Assembly: GCA_964596375.1 (NCBI GenBank)
Contig: CAZQTO010000134.1
Span: 1 to 5,231 of the forward strand
Length of the DNA: 5,231 nt
Direction: 5' to 3'
Source: UBA1543 sp964596375
GTDB taxonomy: Bacteria; Pseudomonadota; Zetaproteobacteria; Mariprofundales; Mariprofundaceae
The translations under genes were made by a program, and so were the position numbers. The notes beneath the pieces were generated by a model, which saw nothing but the letters and a program-made list of their open reading frames with translations, was not told the DNA's origin and made no database searches. Numbering within the stretch: the stretch's first letter is position 1; each line of letters begins with the position of its first letter. Below are positions 1 to 5,231 of the stretch, one piece after another.

Positions 1-55
1 AAACAGGATGTTGTCACAGAACAGATCGCCATGAATCACACCGCGCGGCAGCGCA
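1..55. repeat. 55-base direct repeat, copy at the window edge
   Basis: Bases 1-55 are identical to 316-370; the match stops at 56 (t) versus 371 (c). The copy is cut by the window edge, so the repeat could be longer. The offset is 315 bases, exactly 105 codons, so both copies are read in the same thrB frame. In this copy the sequence encodes a second catalytic loop, joined directly after the C-terminal RFWSSRLFD motif, where no kinase of this family has one. Either a real tandem duplication or a misjoin at a contig end. Confidence 0.9.
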
Positions 56-918
56 TCAAACAGGCGAGATGACCAGAAGCGTAGTGCCGCCCGCCTGAGC
101 AGGGCCGGTAAATGCACATGCTCGGCATCGTCCAGCGGCCGCAGTTCCTGATAGCCATCGAGAAAACACTGCATGCGTTTCGCATCGCTTTCCAGGCCTG
201 CATCCGGCATGCCGATACGCACGGCCAGCGCATTGAGCGAAATAGCGATATCCATGGCATAAGACGCATCGTGAGCATAGTAGAAATCGATCACGCCGGA
301 CAGCGCATCCCCGTCAAACAGGATGTTGTCACAGAACAGATCGCCATGAATCACACCGCGCGGCAGCGCACTATCGTCCTGCTCTGCCTGCCAGTTGATT
401 TCACCGTGCAACAATTTAGCGGCCTGCGCTCCGTACACCCGCGCCACATCGTCTTCCATCTTGCCGGCCAACTCTTTCAGCCAGGCAAAACCGGTCGGAT
501 TCTCGCGTCGCATATCAAACGATGCACCGGCCAGATGCAGGGCTGCAAGCGCCCGACCAGCCTGCTGCAATTGCCCGGACGACAAGGCATCCAGCGTACG
601 ACCGGACAGCCGCGAGACAATTGCTCCCTTCTTGCCGGCCACATCAAAGAGATATTCACCGTCCTTGCGCCGCATAACATCGGGGCAGGAAAACCCATGC
701 GCCGAAAGATGGTGCATCAGATGCATGAAATAGGGCAATTCATCGGCATTCATGCGCTCGAAAATGGTCAGCACGAAGCGTCCCTGATCGGTATTGACGA
801 AGAAATTGCTGTTCTCAATACCGGCCGCAATACCCTCGAAAGACTGCAGGGAGCCAAGCCCGTAACCGCTCAGAATCGCGGCCACATCGGCATCGTTCAG
901 TTCGGTATAGACAGACAT
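1..918 (-). CDS. thrB: Homoserine kinase ThrB (type II, APH/fructosamine-kinase fold), 3' end missing or rearranged
   Basis: Transfers phosphate from ATP to L-homoserine, giving O-phosphohomoserine for threonine synthesis; cytosolic. Read from an ATG at 918-916 (start MSVYTELNDADVAAIL), preceded by GGGGAG at 928-923, 4 bases from the start. 306 codons are open to the left edge; the family is usually about 315-320 residues. Visible motifs: GIENSNFFV near residues 33-41 (N-lobe nucleotide loop), the catalytic loop HGDLFCDN at 191-198 (D193 the expected catalytic Asp, N198 metal-binding) and GVIDFY at 208-213, the DFG-like metal site. RFWSSRLFD near 278-286 matches the C-terminal RFWLSRLYD signature. 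After it, family members normally continue with an FPR-GE / KDP-type tail. Here a second copy of the catalytic-loop segment follows (HGDLFCDN again from residue 296), so the end looks chimeric. It is transcribed away from murA. Identity is secure; the C-terminus is not. Confidence 0.9.
   Translation of the reverse strand, partial: MSVYTELNDADVAAILSGYGLGSLQSFEGIAAGIENSNFFVNTDQGRFVLTIFERMNADELPYFMHLMHHLSAHGFSCPDVMRRKDGEYLFDVAGKKGAIVSRLSGRTLDALSSGQLQQAGRALAALHLAGASFDMRRENPTGFAWLKELAGKMEDDVARVYGAQAAKLLHGEINWQAEQDDSALPRGVIHGDLFCDNILFDGDALSGVIDFYYAHDASYAMDIAISLNALAVRIGMPDAGLESDAKRMQCFLDGYQELRPLDDAEHVHLPALLRRAALRFWSSRLFDALPRGVIHGDLFCDNILF
316..370. repeat. 55-base direct repeat, native copy inside thrB
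   Basis: Partner of the copy at 1-55. Its position in the protein (ALPRGVIHGDLFCDNILF, about residues 184-201, followed by the GVIDFY metal site) is the expected one for homoserine kinase, so this is the original copy and the one at the window edge is the duplicate. Confidence 0.9.
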
Positions 919-1026
919 GGGGCTCCCCGGAAGTAATCAGTACAAATTGATGAAGGGGCGATTGTCCTGCATGACTGCCCGATTGCAAGCTTCAGTAGTA
1001 TGCGCTGCAGAGCATTTAGAGAAGGT

Positions 1027-1171
1027 CTGAATAAGTGCATCCCCGCACTTATTCAGTACGCCATGGCAAAAGCGTGGTTTTGCCATGGCTTACAAAATCA
1101 GGCACTTACGCGCATGATTTTGGCGGCCCGTCCATGGGCCGCGCGGATGCTCTGAGTTTCTCAGGGCATCC
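1027..1171. repeat. Run of five consecutive hairpins (palindromic array)
   Basis: Five inverted repeats follow each other with few spare bases. (1) CTGAATAAGTGC 1027-1038 with 1045-1056, 12 perfect pairs, 6-base loop. (2) GCCATGGCAAAA 1060-1071 with 1078-1089, 12 perfect pairs, 6-base loop. (3) CAAAATCA 1093-1100 with 1115-1122, 8 pairs, 14-base loop. (4) GCGGCCC 1123-1129 with 1136-1142, 7 pairs, 6-base loop. (5) GGATGCTCTGAG 1145-1156 with 1160-1171, 12 pairs including one G-T wobble, 3-base loop. The density is far above chance. It may be a composite REP-like extragenic palindromic element or, if the murA promoter lies upstream, a structured murA leader. Function unknown. Confidence 0.8.
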
Positions 1172-1233
1172 TTAGCCATATGCTGCAAGCAGGCAACGGC
1201 TGTGGCATGCGCCGCTTTCATCGGCTAGCTTTC

Positions 1234-1256
1234 GCGCCTCTTATTACGGAAGGCGC
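1234..1256 (+). promoter_or_regulatory. murA ribosome binding site overlapping a small inverted repeat
   Basis: GGAAGG at 1248-1253 sits 10 bases before the murA ATG at 1264 and supports that start. It overlaps the right arm of a 6-base inverted repeat, GCGCCT (1234-1239) with AGGCGC (1251-1256), around an 11-base loop. If formed in the mRNA the hairpin would partly hide the site. The binding site is likely; a regulatory role for the hairpin is only a possibility. Confidence 0.5.
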
Positions 1257-1263
1257 AGCACAC

Positions 1264-2583
1264 ATGGACAGTATTATCATACAGGGCGGACGCCCATTAA
1301 ACGGAACAGTGGAAGCAAGCGGCGCAAAAAATGCGGCGCTGCCCTTGCTGGCTGCCGCCATTCTGACCGACAAGCCTGTGGTGTATCACCGCATGCCGCA
1401 TCTGCGCGATATCACCACCATGATCACCCTGCTGGTCAATCAGGGCGCTGATGTATCAATGGACGATCATGGCTGCGTGCACGTCGACACATCGACAAGC
1501 ACCAACCCCGAGGCACCCTACGAACTGGTCAAAACCATGCGCGCTTCGGCCCTTGTGCTGGGCCCTTTACTGGCCCGCTTTGGCCGCGCCCGCGTCAGTC
1601 TGCCCGGCGGCTGTGCCATTGGCGCACGTCCGATGGATATGCACCTCAAAGGCCTGGAGGCCATGGGGGCTGTCATTGAGGTCGAGCATGGTTATGTAGA
1701 CGCAACAGTTCCCGGTGGCCGCCTGCATGGTGCCCGCATCGCCTTCGACAAGGTGACTGTGACCGGCACGGAAAATCTGATGATGGCCGCAGCCCTCGCC
1801 GATGGCGAAACAATTCTGGAAAATGCCGCCCGCGAACCGGAGGTGGTCAATCTGGCCGACTCTCTGCGCAGCATGGGTGCAAAGATCAAAGGTGACGGCT
1901 CCGGCACCATCCACATCCACGGGGTTACCTCCCTGCAAGGTGCCGACCTGACAGTCATTGCCGACCGCATCGAGGCTGCCACCTATCTGGCTGCCGGCCT
2001 GATATCCGGTGGCGATGTGACTGTGCGCAAGGTCGAAGCCGAACTGCTCGACACCTTTCTGGCCCGTCTGCGCGATGCCGGAGCCACCGTTGAGGTTGGC
2101 AAAGCAAGCGGGGACAGCGATAGCTGGATTCGCTGCAAGGCCAACGGGCGTCTGAAGAGTGTGAACGTCGAAACCAGCCCGCACCCGGGCTTCCCGACCG
2201 ACCTTCAGGCTCAGTTCATGGCCCTGATGTGTGTTGCATCGGGCAGCAGCGTGATTCGCGAAACGATCTTCGAAAACCGCTTCATGCATGTGCAGGAACT
2301 GCGCCGCATGGGAGCGCGCATCGTGCTCAACGGCAATACGGCTGTGGTGGAGGGCATCGAGGCTCTTTCCGGCGCACCGGTCATGGCTACCGACCTGCGC
2401 GCCTCGGCAAGCCTCGTCCTTGCCGGGCTCGCGGCACATGGAGAAACGATTATTTCCCGCGTTTACCACATCGATCGCGGCTATGAACGCATCGAGGAAA
2501 AACTCGGCCAGCTGGGTGCGTGCATCCAGCGAAACACACCACACACCGATATGTTCCGGAGACCTGAAAGTGCCCCTATCTGA
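1264..2583 (+). CDS. murA: UDP-N-acetylglucosamine 1-carboxyvinyltransferase MurA
   Basis: Transfers enolpyruvate from PEP to the 3-OH of UDP-GlcNAc, the committed cytosolic step of peptidoglycan precursor synthesis and the target of fosfomycin. 439 residues; E. coli MurA has 419. The ATG at 1264 is chosen because it gives the family N-terminus (MDSIIIQGGRPLNG) and has GGAAGG 10 bases upstream. Visible active-site residues: K22 and N23 in SGAKNAALP; R93 in KTMRAS; C117 in the mobile loop LPGGCAIGARP, with R122; D313 in GFPTDLQAQF, matching the E. coli catalytic D305; R379 in DLRASASLVLAG; and R405 in DRGYERIEEKL. Having Cys rather than Asp at 117 predicts a fosfomycin-alkylatable enzyme. Extra length comes from about six residues between C117 and D313 and a roughly 12-residue longer C-terminal tail, whose codons overlap the start of hisG. 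First gene of the operon. Confidence 0.97.
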   Translation: MDSIIIQGGRPLNGTVEASGAKNAALPLLAAAILTDKPVVYHRMPHLRDITTMITLLVNQGADVSMDDHGCVHVDTSTSTNPEAPYELVKTMRASALVLGPLLARFGRARVSLPGGCAIGARPMDMHLKGLEAMGAVIEVEHGYVDATVPGGRLHGARIAFDKVTVTGTENLMMAAALADGETILENAAREPEVVNLADSLRSMGAKIKGDGSGTIHIHGVTSLQGADLTVIADRIEAATYLAAGLISGGDVTVRKVEAELLDTFLARLRDAGATVEVGKASGDSDSWIRCKANGRLKSVNVETSPHPGFPTDLQAQFMALMCVASGSSVIRETIFENRFMHVQELRRMGARIVLNGNTAVVEGIEALSGAPVMATDLRASASLVLAGLAAHGETIISRVYHIDRGYERIEEKLGQLGACIQRNTPHTDMFRRPESAPI

Positions 2584-3250
2584 TTTCCTGCAAGCCGACC
2601 GACCACTGACCATCGCCCTGTCCAAAGGGCGCATTCTCGACGATACCCTGCCGCTGCTGGAAAGCGCCGGCCTGATGCCGGAAGAGGATCTGAACAAGAC
2701 CCGCAAACTCATGGTGAATGGTGCCGGTGGCGTGCGCTTCCTGCTGATTCGTGCCGCCGATGTCGCCACCTATGTTGAGCACGGTGCCGCAGATATGGGT
2801 ATTGTCGGGCGAGACCTTCTGCTTGAGCACAGGCCGCACGTCCTGCAGCCGCTCGATCTGCACATCGGTTGCTGCCGACTGTGCGTGGCCGGCCCCCGTG
2901 ACATGGTGGAAAAGGGCGCCCCCAAACCAGGCAGCCGTATCCGCGTGGCAACGAAATATGATTTTCTGACGGAACGCTACTATCTGTCGCAGGGCGTACA
3001 TGCTGATATCATTCACCTGTACGGCTCGATGGAGCTTGCTCCTTTGGTCGGCATGGCGGATCGCATCGTCGATCTGGTGGAAACCGGCAGCACCTTAAAG
3101 GCCAATAATCTGATTGAGGAAACAACCCTGTTCGATATTTCCAGCCGGCTGGTTGTCAATCCGGCCAGCATGGCAACACGCAACAGTGAAATCCAGCCGA
3201 TCCTCGATGCCCTTTCGGCAGCCGTGGACAAGACAGAGAGGCGGGCATGA
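2570..3250 (+). CDS. hisG: ATP phosphoribosyltransferase HisG, short (catalytic) form
   Basis: Condenses ATP and PRPP to phosphoribosyl-ATP, the first and feedback-controlled step of histidine synthesis. Read from a GTG at 2570 (MPLSDFLQADRPLTIALSKG), with GGAG at 2558-2561, 8 bases upstream; this overlaps the murA end by 14 bases in another frame. 226 residues, the length of short-form HisG. Motifs: LSKGRI (17-22), ADMGIVGRDLL (74-84) and the PRPP-binding loop DLVETGSTLKANNL (168-181). The protein ends soon after it, with no C-terminal ACT-like regulatory domain. Known for the family: short HisG needs HisZ, a HisRS-like subunit, for activity and histidine feedback; no hisZ is in this window. 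An in-frame open stretch upstream of the GTG lies inside murA and is not used. The hisG stop is shared with the hisD start. Confidence 0.95.
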   Translation: MPLSDFLQADRPLTIALSKGRILDDTLPLLESAGLMPEEDLNKTRKLMVNGAGGVRFLLIRAADVATYVEHGAADMGIVGRDLLLEHRPHVLQPLDLHIGCCRLCVAGPRDMVEKGAPKPGSRIRVATKYDFLTERYYLSQGVHADIIHLYGSMELAPLVGMADRIVDLVETGSTLKANNLIEETTLFDISSRLVVNPASMATRNSEIQPILDALSAAVDKTERRA

Positions 3251-4554
3251 GCAAGATTCAGCGACTGGATGCTACACAGAAGGATTTCGATGCACGGCTG
3301 GATGCCTTGCTGTCGCGCGAAACCGATACAGGTGCGGATGTACAGCACATCGTGGCCGATATTCTCGAACAGGTAAAACAGCGCGGCGATGCAGCCCTCT
3401 GTGAATACACGGAGCGCTTCGACGGCTGGAAATGCAACAGCGCGAATATTGAAATCCCGCACGCCCGCATGGCTGAAGCATGGCATTCGGTTTCTGCCGA
3501 AGACCGCGATGCGCTTGAACTGGCTGTCGCACGTATCCGCGCTTATCACGAGCATCAGCGGCAGGAAAACTGGGAGTACACCGACGATGCCGGCCTGACC
3601 CTCGGCCAGCGCATCACGCCGCTGGACAGCGTCGGCCTGTACGTACCCGGCGGCAAAGCCGCCTATCCCTCTTCTGTGCTGATGAATGCCATCCCGGCGC
3701 ATGTTGCCGGTGTTGCGGAAATCATCATGGTTGTGCCAACCCCCGAGGGCGAGCTCAATGAACTGGTGCTGGCCGCCGCTTATCTTTGCGGTGTGAGTCG
3801 CGCCTTCGCCGTTGGCGGCGCACAGGCCGTTGCCGCCCTGGCCTACGGCACCCAAAGCATTCCGGCCGTGGATAAAATCGTCGGCCCCGGCAATAAATTC
3901 GTGGCCGCCGCCAAGCGTCAGGTGTTCGGCACCTGCGGCATCGACATGATTGCCGGCCCCTCCGAAATCGTTGTGGTCGCCGATGGCGGTAACCCTGACT
4001 GGCTGGCCGCCGATTTCCTGTCGCAGGCCGAGCATGACGAAGCAGCGCAGAGCATCTTCATTTCAACCGATGCGGCACTGATTGATGCGGTGGATGCTGC
4101 CGTGGAACGCCATCTTGAGGTCTTGCCGCGCGCCGCCATTGCGCGCAGCTCCGTGGAAACCCATGGCGCCCTGATTCTGGTGCCCGATCTGGCTACAGCT
4201 GCCGATGTCGTCAACCACATCGCACCCGAGCATCTTGAGCTGGCTCTCGAAGACCCGGATGCGGTGCTTCCCCTTATCCGTCATGCCGGTGCCATTTTTG
4301 CCGGGCATTTTGTGCCGGAAGCGCTGGGCGATTACGTCGCGGGCCCCAATCATGTGCTGCCGACCAACCGCACGGCGCGCTTCTCATCTGCTTTGGGGGT
4401 CTACGACTTCACCAAGCGCAGCAGCCTGATTCGTGCCACGCGCAAGGCTGTCGCTGCCGTAGGTCCTGCCGCCGCCCATCTGGCGCATCGTGAGGGTCTG
4501 CAGGCACATGCCCTGAGTGTTGAGCTGCGATTGAAAGATACGGAACGGGATTAA
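3247..4554 (+). CDS. hisD: Histidinol dehydrogenase HisD
   Basis: Zinc enzyme that oxidises L-histidinol to histidinal and then histidine with two NAD+, the last steps of the pathway. 435 residues, the usual length. The ATG at 3247 overlaps the hisG stop as ATGA, which suggests translational coupling. All expected active-site residues are visible: zinc ligands Q260 and H263 in LSQAEHDEAAQ, D362 in GDYVAGPNHVLPT and H421 in EGLQAHALSVE; the catalytic pair E328-H329 in HIAPEHLEL. Also seen are the dehydrogenase signature region around IVGPGNKFVAAAKRQVFG (211-228) with GIDMIAGPSE (231-240), and VGLYVPGGKAAYPSS (129-143). It ends with TAA followed at once by an in-frame TAG (4555-4557), part of which lies in the inserted element downstream. 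No sign of damage. Confidence 0.97.
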   Translation: MSKIQRLDATQKDFDARLDALLSRETDTGADVQHIVADILEQVKQRGDAALCEYTERFDGWKCNSANIEIPHARMAEAWHSVSAEDRDALELAVARIRAYHEHQRQENWEYTDDAGLTLGQRITPLDSVGLYVPGGKAAYPSSVLMNAIPAHVAGVAEIIMVVPTPEGELNELVLAAAYLCGVSRAFAVGGAQAVAALAYGTQSIPAVDKIVGPGNKFVAAAKRQVFGTCGIDMIAGPSEIVVVADGGNPDWLAADFLSQAEHDEAAQSIFISTDAALIDAVDAAVERHLEVLPRAAIARSSVETHGALILVPDLATAADVVNHIAPEHLELALEDPDAVLPLIRHAGAIFAGHFVPEALGDYVAGPNHVLPTNRTARFSSALGVYDFTKRSSLIRATRKAVAAVGPAAAHLAHREGLQAHALSVELRLKDTERD

Positions 4555-4591
4555 TAGGGCATGCTCACACTTATTTGGATGAAGCGCTGCT

Positions 4592-4680
4592 GCCCCAAAG
4601 GTGGCCAGTCAAGGCGCGAGGAGAAAAGTTTGGTGAATCCAAATGCGCGACGAGTAACGCCGAATGGCCGCATTTGGGGC
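4592..4680. repeat. Left fold-back arm of the MITE-like element
   Basis: GCCCCAAAGGTGGCC (4592-4606) pairs with GGCCGCATTTGGGGC (4666-4680): 15 positions, one mismatch and one G-T wobble. At the centre is a small hairpin TTTGG (4629-4633) with CCAAA (4639-4643) around a 5-base loop. Just outside this hairpin, GCGACGAGT (4647-4655) is also an exact inverted match to ACTCGTCGC (4785-4793) near the right end. Confidence 0.7.
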
Positions 4681-4698
4681 GCAGCCCTGTGGGACGTG

Positions 4699-4784
4699 CC
4701 ATTTTTCCGCTCTGCGACGTTATTGCTTACTCATGTGCAACAAGCACATGCCGTGCGCAATGCCTTGCAGACACAAAAAAATGG
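4699..4784. repeat. Right fold-back arm of the MITE-like element
   Basis: A long interrupted hairpin with matched blocks in nested order: CCATTTTT (4699-4706) with AAAAATGG (4777-4784); TCTGC (4711-4715) with GCAGA (4767-4771); ATTGC (4722-4726) with GCAAT (4757-4761); CATGTGC (4732-4738) with GCACATG (4744-4750) around a 5-base loop. The gaps between blocks are 4-6 bases on both sides, as expected of one decayed or bulged palindrome. Confidence 0.7.
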
Positions 4785-4826
4785 ACTCGTCGCTACAACC
4801 AAACTAAGCATGAGCAGGCCCTCAAT

Positions 4827-5231
4827 ATGATACGCAGCGATATCCGTTCGCTAACTGCTTACCATGTACCGGATTCCAGCGGTCTTATTAAACTCGATGC
4901 GATGGAAAATCCATACCCGCTGCCGGAAGACCTGCGCAGCGAATGGAGCCGCTTACTAAGCGCCAGCAACATCAACCGCTATCCCGATGCCGACATGCTC
5001 GATTTGCGTCAGCGCATTGCCGAACGAGAGGGCGTTCATGCAGATCAGGTACTCATCGGCAACGGTTCGGATGAAATCATCCAGATGCTGATCATGGCCG
5101 CCGATCAGGGTGCCTGCGCCGTACCCAAGCCGACCTTTGTGATGTATGAAAACATCGCCCGCTGGCTCAAACGCCCCGTCGCATCCATGCCCCTGAAGGC
5201 TGACTTCTCGCTCGATGCCATGGCCTTTCTC
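4827..5231 (+). CDS. hisC: Histidinol-phosphate aminotransferase HisC, N-terminal part
   Basis: PLP enzyme of aminotransferase class I/II that converts imidazole-acetol phosphate and glutamate to histidinol phosphate and 2-oxoglutarate. Starts at ATG 4827 (MIRSDIRSLTAYHVPDSSG) and is open for 135 codons to the right edge; full proteins are about 350-370 residues, so the PLP-binding lysine lies outside the window. Visible: LIKLDAMENPYPLP (20-33), the substrate-side N-terminal motif of this HisC type; RYPDAD (51-56); and IGNGSDEIIQML (77-88), the PLP-phosphate glycine-rich loop, followed by KPTFVMYENIA (101-111). The only candidate ribosome binding site is a weak AGCAGG at 4813-4818, inside the right end of the inserted element. 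Histidine genes hisG and hisD lie upstream on the same strand. Confidence 0.95.
   Translation, partial: MIRSDIRSLTAYHVPDSSGLIKLDAMENPYPLPEDLRSEWSRLLSASNINRYPDADMLDLRQRIAEREGVHADQVLIGNGSDEIIQMLIMAADQGACAVPKPTFVMYENIARWLKRPVASMPLKADFSLDAMAFL

Larger units (their letters stand above)
919..1263. other. Divergent intergenic region between thrB and murA
   Basis: 345 bases with no credible gene. From the thrB side it holds the thrB ribosome binding site (923-928), about 100 bases with no clear feature (promoters for both genes must lie here or among the hairpins, but I see no good -35/-10 pair), a run of five hairpins (1027-1171), and a 92-base stretch leading to murA that includes the murA ribosome binding site. 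None of the hairpins is followed by a T-run, so none reads as an intrinsic terminator, and none would be expected between divergently read genes. Confidence 0.8.
4556..4822. mobile_element. MITE-like element with terminal inverted repeats between hisD and hisC
   Basis: The ends are imperfect inverted repeats. Left end 4556-4586 starts AGGGCATGCTCACACTTA; the right end, 4791-4822, read in reverse complement, starts AGGGCCTGCTCATGCTTA. They match at 26 of 31 positions with one single-base gap, continuing through TTTGG, TG and AGCG. Inside are two fold-back arms (4592-4680 and 4699-4784), so the strand can fold as a stem with two arms. At 267 bases, with no transposase and no credible gene, it fits a non-autonomous miniature inverted-repeat element. 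No clean target-site duplication is visible (flanks TTAAT on the left, CAATA on the right), so the insertion is old or the true ends differ slightly. It interrupts an otherwise tightly packed operon without disrupting a gene. I do not recognise the family. Confidence 0.7.

Noticed and set aside
112..936. A 274-codon plus-strand open frame antisense to thrB
   Set aside because: The minus strand in this stretch gives a clear homoserine kinase with family motifs; this frame gives no recognisable protein.
1027..1171. The hairpin run as a CRISPR array or tRNA cluster
   Set aside because: The stems differ in sequence, with no regular repeat-spacer period, and there is no tRNA-like T-loop, anticodon arm or CCA end.
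1145..1175. Hairpin 5 as an intrinsic terminator
   Set aside because: The stem is good but is followed by TTAGCC rather than a T-run, and it lies upstream of murA between divergently read genes.
1180..1263. An upstream in-frame ATG that would add 28 residues to MurA
   Set aside because: The family N-terminus begins at the ATG at 1264, which has GGAAGG 10 bases upstream; the extra residues resemble no MurA.
1567..2769. A 400-codon minus-strand open frame antisense to murA and hisG
   Set aside because: The opposite strand encodes intact MurA and HisG with all active-site residues. Long antisense frames are common in GC-rich genes, and this one shows no domain.
3013..4035. A 340-codon minus-strand open frame antisense to hisG and hisD
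   Set aside because: Shadow of well-supported genes on the plus strand; no recognisable protein.
4561..4830. An 89-codon plus-strand open frame between hisD and hisC
   Set aside because: It lies almost wholly in the inverted-repeat element, has no ribosome binding site of its own, and its composition follows the palindromic DNA. The protein shows no domain, signal or membrane segment. Probably a chance frame, though its ATGA overlap with hisC is noted as a finding.

Overview
The window comes from a proteobacterial chromosome. The gene order murA-hisG-hisD-hisC, a short-form HisG and a fructosamine-kinase-fold ThrB all fit the gamma/beta (possibly zeta) proteobacteria. The sequence is moderately GC-rich and uses GTG as well as ATG starts. 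I cannot name a genus from sequence alone. No phage, plasmid, defence or CRISPR content is visible. The genes are housekeeping genes; the unusual material is between them and at the left edge.

Layout. Positions 1-918 (minus strand) hold most of a homoserine kinase gene (thrB) that runs off the left edge. Its last 55 bases exactly duplicate an internal 55-base segment carrying the catalytic loop (316-370), so the visible C-terminal end is probably not the true one. Positions 919-1263 are a 345-base divergent intergenic region with a dense run of five consecutive hairpins (1027-1171). From 1264 the plus strand carries a compact operon: murA (first step of peptidoglycan precursor synthesis), hisG overlapping murA by 14 bases, and hisD overlapping hisG through ATGA. 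After hisD the tight packing breaks. A 267-base element with 31-32-base imperfect terminal inverted repeats and two internal fold-back arms (4556-4822) lies between hisD and hisC, with no credible gene of its own. It looks like a non-autonomous MITE-type insertion. hisC starts 4 bases after it and runs off the right edge at codon 135.

How the genes relate. HisG commits PRPP and ATP to histidine synthesis, HisD does the last two oxidation steps, and HisC the transamination of imidazole-acetol phosphate. MurA is co-transcribed by arrangement rather than by pathway, a linkage also known from Pseudomonas. ThrB phosphorylates homoserine on the way to threonine and is read away from the operon.

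Items most worth a second look: the MITE-like element inside the his operon, which also seems to supply the hisC ribosome binding site; the five-hairpin leader upstream of murA, including a possible alternative pairing; and the in-frame 55-base duplication in thrB, which may be an assembly artefact or a real tandem duplication. I found no convincing new multi-gene system.
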